From Bolinopsis microptera (Eukaryota > Ctenophora > Tentaculata > Lobata > Bolinopsidae): a stretch of 64,000 nucleotides of DNA. Under the pieces are notes generated by a model. The model saw only the letters and a program-made list of their open reading frames with translations, searched no databases and was not told where the DNA came from. The position numbers and the translations under genes are program-made. Shown piece by piece: positions 42,173 to 54,100 of the stretch. Every line of letters begins with the position of its first letter. Position 1 is the stretch's first letter. Where the stretch lies: assembly GCF_026151205.1 (NCBI RefSeq), contig NC_087078.1, forward strand, positions 13,437,118-13,501,117, given 5' to 3'.

Positions 42173-42409
42173 TAATTATGGTTTTACCACCGTGTTTTGG
42201 TTCAGCCGAAATACATTTTACTTTGATGTTTACATAATGTTTTTCACTCCAGCTGCAGTCTGGTAGTGTTGAGTCTCATGAATATTTTTCTAGCTCTCTT
42301 TTTCCATGTTTTTGCCTCACAGGAGATATTGTGGTCTTTTCTATTGAATATTATAACTGTAATACATTGACGTAAAGTTTATTTGAATTTTGAAATTAAA
42401 AAAAAAGAG

Positions 42410-42652
42410 TATATTCAGCAGGTATATTCAGCAGGTATATTCATCAGGTATATTCAGCAGGTATATTCAGCAGATATATTCAGCAGGTATATTCAGCAGG
42501 TATATTCAGCAGGTATATTCAGCAGGTATATTCAGCAGGTATATTCAGCAGGTATATTCAGCAGGTATATTCAGCAGGTATATTCAGCAGGTATATTCAG
42601 CAGGTATAATGTATATTCAGCAGGTATATTCAGCAGGTATATTCAGCTGGTG
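42410..42652 (+). repeat. 13-bp minisatellite TATTCAGCAGGTA, second array
   Basis: About 18 units of the same 13-bp repeat, separated from the first array by about 240 bp of unrelated sequence. Confidence 0.92.
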
Positions 42653-42784
42653 GTATTATGTGCAGATATGGCTACAGTAAAAATATTGTTTGTATAAGGT
42701 GAATTAAAGAAATCTGGAGAAAGGCCAAGATTTGTTGTGGCAGCGAACTAACGGTAGTAATTTGACCTGTAATGGATGAGGTCA

Positions 42785-43435
42785 ACCTCTGTTGGTTTCG
42801 GTGAGTTCAAAGATTTGATTTGTGACACGAGATGCTTGATATTTAGGTTATGAGTGAGGTCAAGATTAAAGTGAGGCGTTAAAGTGTAACTGTGAATAAT
42901 TAATAAACTGGATTTTAAAATCTGAAAACATATCGGTGTGATATTTGTGAGGGTGTAGAGCACGTGCGAGACGAACATGACTAGAATGCTCGTGTTATTG
43001 AGCGGAGTGATCGTGAACCAACTTAATGAAGTTGGTGTGAAAAATACATTTTGTTTGTGGCTGAATACCAGATCAGTGATCCATACGTGATATATTTGCT
43101 GGAAATATATATCAATAATCTTCTACTGAGCTCTCGAAAAGTATACTGGAAGTTGCAGCACTCTTAACGAAAACACTAGAATATTTTAGTGGAATCAAAA
43201 GTAACCATGACAATAGACATTGGAATCACTCTTGAGTGGCAGTCGTGCATTATCTAAATAGTCCATTTACAGCTGCCATTCTTTAAACTCTGGCTCAAAT
43301 ATTGATTGCAAGAATTTGCAGTACGTGGTATCGTAAGTCTTAATGACTAGTGAGTGACTAGATCAGGAGTATTTAGGTTGCACTGGTCAGGGACACAGCT
43401 GTCGTTTGATATTTGACATTATACTGCAACTCCAT
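42785..43435. repeat. duplicated spacer (copy of 34180-34420 and 34880-35390)
   Basis: Contains GACACGAGATGCTTGATATT, AGTATACTGGAAGTTGCAGC and the single arm of the 35203 hairpin. No gene is supported. Confidence 0.7.
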
Positions 43436-43694
43436 ATTGGAAATGGTCCGACGACCTAAATTCTACAAGACGTGTATTGTGTATACTGTATACGTTAAAG
43501 TAAATATGGGATTTTTCTGATGAAGCCCAACCGCAATGCCCATTGTTATATATTAAAGTCACCCCTTCGGTTTCAGTTCCTTGTTTAACACTGCCGTACA
43601 GCAAGGACATCCACCGGGTTCTCCAAGGATGGGCACATAGCTCACTCCACACTATGCTCTGTCAAATGTTGCTTATATACAGTGATATATCAAT

Positions 43695-43798
43695 ATGAGT
43701 GATCAAGCCATCCCCAGAGTTGCAGATCAGAGTCCTTGTGAAATTGTTGCATCTCTAGAAGAGAAATTCACATTACTTGAATATGGATATGTTATCAG
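43695..43798 (+). CDS. possible first coding exon, unidentified gene
   Basis: ATG, then an open stretch MSDQAIPRVADQSPCEIVAS continuing to GYVI(R), followed by CAGGGTAATTT, a plausible splice donor. The composition looks coding up to the donor and becomes AT-rich after it. No downstream exon was found within several kilobases, so this is a weak prediction. Confidence 0.25.
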
Positions 43799-44424
43799 GG
43801 TAATTTTGAGCACGTTTTTAATCGCAACACTAGGAAAGCAGAGACAAAAGCTAATTACAATGTACACTGTAATTTACTGTAAAATCGCGCAGATTACCAT
43901 GTAAACCCCGATTTACCGTACTAATTTCATATTCCTTGATATTTGTGTGACTGTATTTAAATTAGAAAAGTACTCTTCTAGTTCTGGAACTTCATAGCCG
44001 TTGGAACAGACAAAAATAAAATATATGAACGGAAATAAGGTTTTCACAGATATTTTTCATTTGAGTTAGGAGATATTCGCGACATAACTCCAAACCAGAT
44101 GTTCAATCTAGGAATCAATTGTTGTAGCTCTTCCACTCTTTGTTGGATAATAGCAGGAGACAAGGAGACAAGGAGTATGATCTACTATATAGTGCTCACC
44201 TGGCTTTTCTCGATCACTCAGTCGTGAAGAAGTAATAGTGTTTAAGACCTGGTGATTTTTCCGACAGATAATGGTAAAGTAGCTCGCCACGAAATCTTAA
44301 AATTGAGTGAGAGGGTGTGGTAACTCCAATGGAGTGGTAAATCGACCGGTTTTCAAGTTTGAAGATGGGTTTTACAATTTTACTGTATATTATCTAAATA
44401 CTAAAGAGGAAGTGGCGAAGGTTA

Positions 44425-44484
44425 TATAATATAGAGCGCTCGCTTAGCATGTGAGAGGTACCGGGATCAATGCCCGGGTTATCC
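44425..44484 (+). pseudogene. tRNA-Ala (AGC) pseudogene
   Basis: The 3' two-thirds of a tRNA-Ala is clear: GAGCGCTCGCTTAGCATGTG with anticodon AGC in a 7-base loop and 5-bp stem, a variable loop AGGTA, a T arm CCGGG-ATCAATG-CCCGG and an acceptor strand ending ATCCA. The 5' part is degenerate: no D-arm TAGCTCAG box is present and the first strand of the acceptor stem does not pair. It may be a decayed tRNA or the head of a tRNA-derived SINE. Confidence 0.7.
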
Positions 44485-44747
44485 AATCATTATTTTTTGT
44501 TATCAAGTGCAAGTTGTAGAGATTTAATTCTGCGCTTCTACGGCCCCCATATATATTAATAGTATCTATAGATTTAAGTATACATTAATTCCGTTAAAAG
44601 ATATGAGGAGGACCAAAAATAAAAGTAAGAACTAAGAAAAGAAGCAAGGAAAATATGTAAAAAGGAGTATAGTGTGAGCTGTAGAGCTGCTATTGGTACG
44701 GCTACAAGGTATCAACTATTACCATCTACACTGCACTGGACCTTTAA

Positions 44748-47417
44748 CCCATTAGGGACGATAGGGTCGTTTACGACCCACCTTTTCTAGAGGCTATAGA
44801 GGACAAACCAAAATACTAAACACCACGAATCTTTCGCACATACGCTCAAAATTTATTGGGCTACATTATTGACTTTCCAGTCGAGACCCAATTAATCACT
44901 AACAATTAAATAATTAGACTAATTAGTCGTCATAATTGGAAAATATTTCACTTAACTTCTTGCCTTGATTGGGACATTAAAACTTTATGTAGGCTTATTT
45001 TTTTGAGAACAAAATAGTTGCGGGCAACGATTTTCTTGGCACAAATGAAAAGCCCGTGATAATCAAATGTTCACAAACAGAGCTAGACGCTGTTTACTAA
45101 CTGCGGTCGCATACGACCCACTCGTCCGGGTCGCAAACGACCCATCACGGTTTTTCAGCTATTACTTCTGAAACAAAGACGTTAGGACAAAATAAAAACT
45201 GTAGCATAAGTTAAAAACGTATGGTCAATACTGTGTGACTCTAACTTTTCAAAAATAGAGAATTTGGGTCATCAACGACCCACTCGGCTCACTTGCTTAT
45301 TACTACATTTGTCCATGTAACTTCTTGAGTTCCGCCTAAAACATGACATCATAAGTGCAAAATCGCCTCTCAGCAAGTGATTATCATCATAAATTGCGAA
45401 AAATCGGTTAAATGGGTCATTAGCGACCCACTAGGACCACAAAATTGATTAATTAAATATAATGTTGTCAAACTATTACAAATATTAGTATAAAAACATA
45501 TTATATCTTGGTCATTACTCCTGTACGTTGATTTAACTTCTTAAATCGATCGACTGGGTCAATAACGACCCACTCGGAAGTTGAACCACTTCATTAATTA
45601 TCATGCTGTTCCACCATCAAGAAAGACACTCGTAGGTCTTAATTCCACACAAACCACGGTGGCTGACAACTAGCCCTTCTGAGATCCAGGGCCAACTGAA
45701 GGGCAGTCATCACTCATCAAAGAGCTGCGAGAATAACACGACTGCATATGCCTGGAGTTGCGTCCTGACTATGGTGTGTGGAAATCTGTACCGAAAGGAC
45801 CGTGGCCGTGTCGTAAAAGAAAAGGAGATCGGCCCTCGTTCCTAACTTGCTAGGTTATAGCCATGCTGTTGTTGTTGCTTATTAGATTCTGTTACCTTTT
45901 TCGTCAATTTCGAATCTTGGTAAACGACCTGCTACAACTCACCGCTTGAGACCCAGGGTCCCACGGTGATCAGATCATGTCACTCAAGAAAATCCCCTGA
46001 ACGAAGTTTACGAGATATCCTGTAACCTTGGGTAAATACTGAAAGAAGAGCGGTCAAATTGCATATTCTAATCCAACATGCCAATCTGTTTGACATTCCT
46101 AGAAAGTACAAGAATAACTAAACAACTGCTGCATTCAGATGGCTGAATCTACAGCTCTGTGAAGAAGGACAAGGAAAAAGCCCCCCCCCCCCATCTGGCT
46201 GGTGGTACTGCAACCTGCAATCTCTCAGACAACTACTTCGTTGTGGGTAACAACCCCGCAACAACGAGGCAGCTTTCAAAACGAAACCAAGTATTACGTA
46301 ATCGGCCGAGAGAGAGGGGGGTTTCCTAATGATTACGCTAGTGTAATTTTGACATAATAGCTGTGTGGTGGGGTGTGGGGGGGGGGGGGCGGGGCTAAAA
46401 ATTGTCCAATAAGTGATTACGTAATATTATGTCAATATGAACGGCCCCTAAGAAGTAAAGAAAGGAAGCTGCGAAATGAGTAGATGCAGCCATCTGAAAT
46501 CTGAATCCAGCAGTTGTATAGTTAGTTCTTCTTGGACTTTTTAGGAATCGGGAAAAGATAGGCACGTTGTTTGTTGTCTCACGACATTACGGTCGTGTAC
46601 TAACAGCTGATAAACTCACCTACCTATCAATCCAATTCTGCCCATTATTCGTCAGTGATTGGGTGACGTGATCTGCACAGATCACCTTGAGACTCCAGAT
46701 CTCAGGAGGGCTAGTGGTCATCCACCCGTGGTTTGCGTGGAATTAAGACCTACGAGTGTCTTTCTTGATGGTGGAACAGCATGATACTGATAATTAATGA
46801 CGTGGTTCAACTTCCGAGTGGGTCGTTATTGACCCAGTTGATCGATTTTAAAAGTTAAATCAACGTACAGGAGTAATGACCAAGATATAACATGTTTTTA
46901 TACTAATATTTGTAATAGTTTGACAACATTATATTTAATTAATCAATTTTGTGGTCCTAGTGGGTCGCTAATGACCCATTTAACCGATTTTTCGCAGTTT
47001 ATGATGATAATCACTTGCTGAGAGGCAAGTTTGCACTTATGATGTCATGTTTTAGGCTGAATTCAAGAAGTTACACGGACAAATGTAGTAATAAGCAAGT
47101 GAGCCGAGTGGGTCGTTAATGACCCAAATTCTCTATTTTTGAAAAGTTAGAGTCACACAGTATTGACCATATTTTTTTAACTTATGCAACAGTTTTTATT
47201 TTATCCTAACGTCTTTGTTTCAGAAGTAATAGCCGAAAAACCGTGATGGGTCGTTTGTGACCCGGACGAGTGGGTCGTATGCGACCATAGCTGTATCTTT
47301 TAAAGTAAACGAGATACAGATTAGCTTTTTTGGATATCTCATTTTTGCTGTAATGTGACCTAGTGTGTTAAACGGCATCAAAATCGGCAAACTTTAAAAC
47401 TCGTCGTCCCTAATGGG
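44748..47417. mobile_element. 2.67 kb fold-back element, TTAA target site, piggyBac-like ends
   Basis: TTAA at 44744-44747 and 47418-47421 flanks inverted ends CCCATTAGGGACGA. Inverted homology extends far inward: 45600-45690 pairs with 46720-46800 and about 46115-46170 with 46480-46530, so almost the whole element folds back on itself. Each arm contains five or six copies of a ~17-bp palindrome of the form GGGTCGTNNACGACCCA. The centre (about 46270-46450) holds a separate small insert with TTACGTAAT motifs, poly-C/G runs and GGCCGTTCATA, resembling a widespread MITE type. No transposase is coded. TTAA plus CCC termini fit the piggyBac superfamily. Confidence 0.8.
45745..45865 (+). repeat. 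dispersed repeat shared with 50290-50420
   Basis: AAATCTGTACCGAAAGGACC and AGGAGATCGGC match AAATCTACACTGAAAGCACC and AGGATATCGGC at 50355-50420, then both continue to a CTTGCT(A/G)G. Diverged copies of an unidentified element, one inside the fold-back transposon. Confidence 0.5.
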
Positions 47418-47509
47418 TTAATCGGTGATTACTAATAATCAGGAAAATGTACGGACCTTTTGTCGTGAGGAATGAACTGTTATTGTGACATCACAGTTGT
47501 AACCCATTA

Positions 47510-47580
47510 GTGCCAGGGGAGCCTAAGTGTTTATAAACACTAATGAAGATATTGTGGAGTGACAGGCTGAGAGCCGTCCA
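47510..47580 (+). repeat. dispersed palindromic module, diverged copy 4
   Basis: CCAGGGGAGCCTA, AGTGTTTATAAACACT (a perfect 16-bp palindrome with changed outer bases) and GAGTGACAGGCTGAGAGCCG, about 90 bp beyond the fold-back element. Confidence 0.6.
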
Positions 47581-47599
47581 TTGACCATTCCAGTAAATT

Positions 47600-50280
47600 G
47601 GTGCACCCTCGTGTCAACATTAAACAATGAGAAACTATTATAATTTATACAAGTAATGGTTCTAAAATCTAGATCTTCCAAACTATTGTGGGAATAAAAT
47701 GATGTTATTCCTTCTCATTTGTAACCCATTAGTGCACCCTCCTGTCAAAAAGTATTTCTGTTCGTTGTGAGGGATGGAATTATGTTTTGTCTTTTTAGTT
47801 GTAGGACTAGGACATACGGGGACCTTCCTGCTAATAGTAATAATCAGAAACTACAAGTTGTGAGGAATGGAATGATGTTCTGACTAAGACTTGTCGGTTG
47901 TAGCCTCCCACCATGCTAATTGCTAAAGGTACACGCGAGGGAAAGGGAGTGGTCTGGAGCTTTCCAAACTATTCGCCTTTACAGTTATAAAGTTATAAGT
48001 AAAGTTTACTCATTTTAAACTAAAAATTGTTTGCGCATATATTTATTTAAAATAGTCAGTAATAATATTTATAAAGGAGTCAGATGACTTATACTAACAA
48101 CCCTGTAAATGACCTGCAATTTTATACTTATAGGGTATACCCAGCTTTATTTAAACCCGTCGTGTTCGACACTCAATTACGATAATATTGTCGACACTAC
48201 TCAATATTCGTAGTAACATAATTATCATAAAGTCATAATATTCCTGAATAACGACAACTTACCTGTCTTCCTTTTTACCCTCCTGTCTTTTGCCTGCCTA
48301 TCCCTTTATCTGCTTATCCTTTAACTTGCTTATAAGGCCGGTTCATATTTTCAAAATGTGATCGATTAATTAGCGAGCATTGCTTATCCATCGCTCCTTA
48401 GGTTCATTGTGATTGACATTTTACCACTAATTTCAAGTTCCTCGACTATCTCGACCCCACTCGATCCGACCACGGTTTCCTTATCTTTTCACCTGCCTAT
48501 CTCTCTATGTCTATATTTTGCCACAATCAATGCTTTATAAACCGTTATTTCAACACAATATCACATTCCATGTTTCCATAATCTGCTCCTTTATAAATAT
48601 TACATTCCATGTTTCCTTGAAAAGCCCGACCTGGAAGACAATACATCCTAACAAGTTTTGCTTATCAGATATAATATTTGGGCAGTGTACACTTTCATCA
48701 CTGTAAAGATAAGAATTAGGGTAGCCTAGGGTAGCCTGACTATTATTTACTGACAGCTCGTTCAAACTTAGCAATGTGAATGTGATGTCATTCTTTGGCT
48801 GTCTGCAGCTTTTGTCTTATTTCTAGATGTTCTTTATTCAGTAATTCTAAATCTGACAGCGCTTAACTTATAGCTATCCAGTAATAGTACGGGTAATTTT
48901 TAGCGCTGCATTCATAATTTGGCATGGACGATGGCGTCATTTTCTTGCTCGATTATTAATGTATTAAATATTAATTAGGAATACCTGAAAATTGAAGTTG
49001 TACGTGTCTAAATTAGTCAACTTTCATTGCTCTTCCTCACTTTAATTACGTTCATGGCAACCCACATTTTTTTCGGGTACTTGGATACTTAAATCCTTAT
49101 TGAATTAATTATACTCTTATTTTTATCTTCATCTTAGACGTCGCCAGCAGTACTGCTATGAATAACTCTTGTTAAACTTGACTCGACTATGCATGAAAAT
49201 ATCGACCATTGCAACTGTACTGCTTATCTGTGTTAAAATCACCTGATAATCGTATATAATACGCATTATCATCTTGGACCCCTTTAATGATGCTTGTAAT
49301 ATAATATCGAATTATAGCTTGTAATCCAATACAATAATATTACTTTTTTTTTGTTTGACTTTACTTCGTTGCATTAGTTTGTTTAGTTTATAGTATTGTG
49401 TTACTCTTGAGTTTTTCCATCTACATAATAAATTTATAATAATAAATCAGACCGCACAGAAACCATTTCAGCAGACTTTAAAACTTTCCGCACATATTCC
49501 CGCATAGTATTAAAGTTATTTATAGTATATAATAGTATATATAGTCTCTTGTAAGTTAAGTTATTAAGTTGTACCACTTAATAAAGTGTCCACAATGAAC
49601 ACTGAACAGTGAACTACAACAAGCTAGCAAATAACATGTCCTTTAACGGATAATATCACAAATATTACTTCCAAGTTCCAGGAAACTTTAAATTGCTCTA
49701 TAAGTTATTTATTCTTATTGCATTGCTAGTCGGTTAGGGGGAATATTTTTGTATTGGTTAGTTTTACTCATTAGTACCTATACCTGCTGTTGAAAGTACG
49801 TTCAGTTGATAAATATTATTCATATTTATCATATGATATCTCATATTTTATCCTGAATTCTTCTAGTATATAGCTTTACTAATACTGTCCAAAATATTCT
49901 ATTTTAGGCACGTTGCTTAACTTTGCTTATTTGGTCGTTACGATTTTATTGCTCTGAGTCTGGGTGGGGCACTGCAGATTACTGGTTATAGTTCAAGTTG
50001 TATTATACCCTTTTAATAAACCATAGTCTTTAATAGTACATTTTAAAATATTGGTATTGTAACTGCAGTGACTAACAACAAAATCATTTATGAAAACGAT
50101 AAAGTAATACAAAACGAAGCAATTTTTCTACTAAAAACATATATCTTATTTTATGGAGCTAGGTGAACCGAGCAGCACTGGAAATCAATTTGGTAAACAA
50201 GGTGCAAACAAATAAAAATAGCCGTTCCACAATCTTCATATTATGTTTCAGTTAGAATACCTCATTAGTGCTTCGGAAGT
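47600..50280. other. no recognisable feature
   Basis: AT-rich unique sequence with short local repeats only, such as ACATTCCATGTTTCC twice near 48560-48615 and GTAACCCATTAGTGC near 47500 and 47727. No gene or RNA is supported. Confidence 0.4.
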
Positions 50281-50843
50281 GTCAAACGTCTAGGGTTGCG
50301 TGGATCCTTATACTATACTATACTTATAGTACTCATTATAGTACTGTGCTGCAGAGAAATCTACACTGAAAGCACCGTGGAGGTACTGCAAAAGAGAAGG
50401 ATATCGGCACTTCGTCTACGAGCTTGCTGGGGTCGCCTCATTCAATAGAACCTGTTTTTACTTAATCTTTTGTTCGCTACCGTTCAGGTGTCTTGAAGGC
50501 TAAATGTCGCTGAACTTCTAGCAATATAGTCCTAACTATTATCTTATATCTAGCAGGTGTTATGGGACTTCAGCAGGTGTTATGGAGACTATACAGTGTA
50601 TAGTGTGTGTTCCTTTTTCAAGATAGATCTCTTGTATCCAGTATTTGCACTAAGCAGGATAGGAAAGGTTAATTCTTCTGCCGCAACGCTTGATTCACAA
50701 ACTCCTAGAACACTAATATAACTACCGTATAAGTAGGGAGGAAAATAAGCACCTGCCAGGTCATCCTACAGTCTGCTATAACACCTACCAGATAATAGCT
50801 TGGGCTAGACTGCTAGTTATTGCTATCAGGACAAGGGTTTGGT

Positions 50844-51097
50844 AAGTCACGTGACCAGTAACAAAGTCACGTGACCAGTAACATAGTCACGTGACAAGTA
50901 ACAAAGTCACGTGACCATTAACAAAGTCACGTGACCAGTAACAAAGTCAAGTGACCAGTAACAAAGTCACGTGACCAGTAACAAAGTCACGTGACCAGTA
51001 ACAAAGTCACGTGACCAGTAACAACGTCACGTGACCAGTAACAAAGTCACGTGACCAGTAACAAAGTCACGTGACCAGTAACAAAGCACGTGACCAG
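50844..51097. repeat. 20-bp minisatellite of GTCACGTGAC palindromes
   Basis: Thirteen tandem units of GTCACGTGACCAGTAACAAA. Twelve retain CACGTG and eleven the full 10-bp palindrome GTCACGTGAC; unit 6 reads CAAGTG. CACGTG is the canonical E-box bound by bHLH-zip factors, and GTCACGTGAC equals the CLEAR motif of TFEB/MITF-type factors. Whether it acts as an enhancer is unknown. Confidence 0.92.
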
Positions 51098-51119
51098 TGA
51101 TGTGAGTGTGTAAAGTATG

Positions 51120-54100
51120 AGCGGGGTTTAGGAGGAAGCTTTTTTACCCGGAAGAGGATTTAGTGTTGTTTATTCTCCTCCGCTCTGTAATCATCCCTTT
51201 TGTGGTATATAGTGGGGCGTTGTTTACATAGCTCATTTTTTGCTCTTTTCGTCCAAATATGTACATTTAACGTTTCTTCTTGTGTTAGACAATACACATT
51301 CCTTTAACTTGTTCCATAACATTCCACTTCCAGTTGATAAAGTTATACATCTGATCAGTTTGTTTAATCATCGTTCTTAATATAAAGGAGGGGACTCGTT
51401 GTCTCCCAACATAGATAAATATTCTTAATACCTAAATAACTATAGTACCACTACCCAGAATACACTCCTATTATTTTATATGGCCCCAGTTCCTCGTGCA
51501 ATTGTGTCATCCACAGACAGAGAAACGATTCATCAGATTTCTACCATAATGACACTCGGTTTGCCACTTACCTAGAACTATATGATATGCTAATTAACAG
51601 TGTTAATTAGCTAATTAGCAATTGGTAACACTAGCTATAACGAGCAAACAGGATAGACCAACTCCTGCCTGTGATGCACAACCTTATGAATGATGGATGA
51701 GGAATGGTTGTTATAGAGCCCGGTACGCTGTCAGTATTAGCCAAGTAACTATAGGGTACCCCTCGTTATACAACCCAGGTTTAGCGTGCTGGCTGGACAC
51801 CACTCTGTATTATAGGGTTCATTATTATCCACCTCTCATGCTCCCCCGTTGTACACGGTATAGTATTAGTGTATACTGTCCCCCTGTCTCCATGCAGGCC
51901 CAGATAGATGATAACGAGTAGTGGTGGAGAGAGAAATTAGAGCCCTCAAATATGCACGCCAACTCTCTCCCGACTCCCATTGTCCACCAATACATCACAA
52001 CCAACCACACTTCTGGTGGGACCAGCTCTCTCGACCAGTCACCACATTGACAATACGTTGAAGTAATGTGCATGTCACAAATCCATAATCCCAGCTCTCC
52101 TACCAATATATTATCCTCCTCTCCTCTCCTCTCATCACCAGTACCTCTTCTCTGCGCTCTCTAAACTTAGTTCTTATATCAAAGTATCAACAGAATCTCT
52201 CCTGAAAATATTGCTTTCTATTCTCCGCGCTCAGTAAACAATTTAATTCGTCTAGTTTTAGTTCACTCTAGACGTGTTTAGCGTGATGTGTGTGAGTCAG
52301 CGGTCCGGTAGTAAGCAAACATCATATATGTGCCATGTGCCAGATATACATGACCTCTAATGCTTAGTGTGCTGTGCTCAGGAGGATATTATCGTCTTTT
52401 TGTTTGTTTGATCCTTGTTTCATGTTCCGCCGAGATTTTGTTATAGCGTCGTCGGATGGAGTAGGCCCCAGAAAATACTGCAAATTATTTTCAATATTTG
52501 TGGGTGTTTCTCACCACCATTGAAAAAGGGGGTGGTGTGAAGTGTGAACCAAAACACGGACAACTTTAATCATCATTCAACAAAACTACAAAGTTCCTGA
52601 ACCAGGAACTATAATGAACTTTTGTCGGGATTGTGCTGCAAAATTATACATATCAGCATGACATGCTTTAATTCCAGTCACGTACTGAGTCGTGCTTTAT
52701 CCACCACGTACTGAGTCGTGCTTTGCGGTCACGTACTCTGTCGACGTTTGACGCATGTTCGACATATTTCACGTTCCTGGGCATATTCCGGCAGATTTCC
52801 GTAATACCCTGCGTTCCTGGGAGAGAGAGTTAAACGCGCTCAAAACATTTCCGCCAGATATTATGTCATGTTTTGATCTCTTGTTTAGCTTGTCCTCAGT
52901 CTAAATTAGCGGAAGACAGATTTAATTTGACCCAGAGTTGTACTCAAGTCAGTGTTGTGTGGGTTGACTTATTGTATTACCAGTGCTAACAGTAGCACAC
53001 AGCACAGTGCTAATAGTAGCACACAGCAATGGACGCAGACATTAACCATATTATGATAGGATTGTCAATTGTCAAATTTAGATTGTTCTATATCGTTCTA
53101 TATGCGGGCTTAGTTTTGATTTGTCAGTATTGTGCGATTTTATTTCTGCAGTTAAATTAGCGAGCTGATGTTTTGGGCTTTCGGAGATGTTTCATTATTT
53201 CACCATGTTGTCGGTACTTTATAATATTTCACTCTTAAAGTTCATAGTACGTCCAACTGATGCTTCAAGTTCATACTTTTCTCCCGATTATTTCAGCTTG
53301 TATTGATACAAATGCTTGTTTGAATTATTTTTACTCTGTCGACTTTTGACTTTTCGGTCCCTAGAATTAAATATTTCCCACCGTTGACCGTTTAATCGCA
53401 CTTACTGAAGAGAGATTTGTGGAAGGTCATGATGGATCCGAAGTTAGTAACCCTTGAACCATGACGGTTTCGGTAATCGTATCAACACTTATTAGCCCCC
53501 ACTTATTAGCCCCTTCTCCTTCAGTTAAACCCTCATTAAAAAGACCAGGCGGCTGTTTAGTAACCTGATATAATTATTGACATCAGGTCTAAACTCTAAA
53601 TCTAATTAAGCCGGTGTATGAAACACCAAAGTTAAAGTTTGATAACATCTCCATATCAGGATACCCCTCTACAAAACCACTGTCATAACCACCACACTTC
53701 ATCCCTCACCATCATTCCAATTCTTAAATCCCAGCTCTGACCCCCTCATTCACAACCAGTCGAATAGAAGGATAAAACCTAAAATCCTTCCTCGTAAGAA
53801 ACAGGTTAGAGAGGTACGTGTTAACGTGTATCTTGATAATATCAGGACCCCGTTTACAGTGATCTGATTAATTACACAGCTCCGCTAATTGGGCTGGAAT
53901 GATTGCGGAGTGTTGCTGGAATGTTTAGCACAGATTTTGGAGAGAGAGAGAGAGACAATATGAGATACATATCCTGCTATAGCGAGGAGGGTGTGAGCAC
54001 TGATTTAATGTTTATAACCGTTTCCTAGCTCCGTGTATCTGGGTCACTTTCAACAAATGGTTTCCATTTTCTTACACAGTTTTACTTGTCTTATTATATC

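Noticed and set aside
41735-42697. ORFs with YSAGIFSR / IQQVYSAG repeats
   Set aside because: Artefact of the 13-bp repeat, which cycles through three frames with few stops.
44748-47417. CRISPR-like array because of regularly spaced palindromic words
   Set aside because: Spacing is irregular, spacers are inverted copies of each other, and the context is a eukaryotic fold-back transposon.
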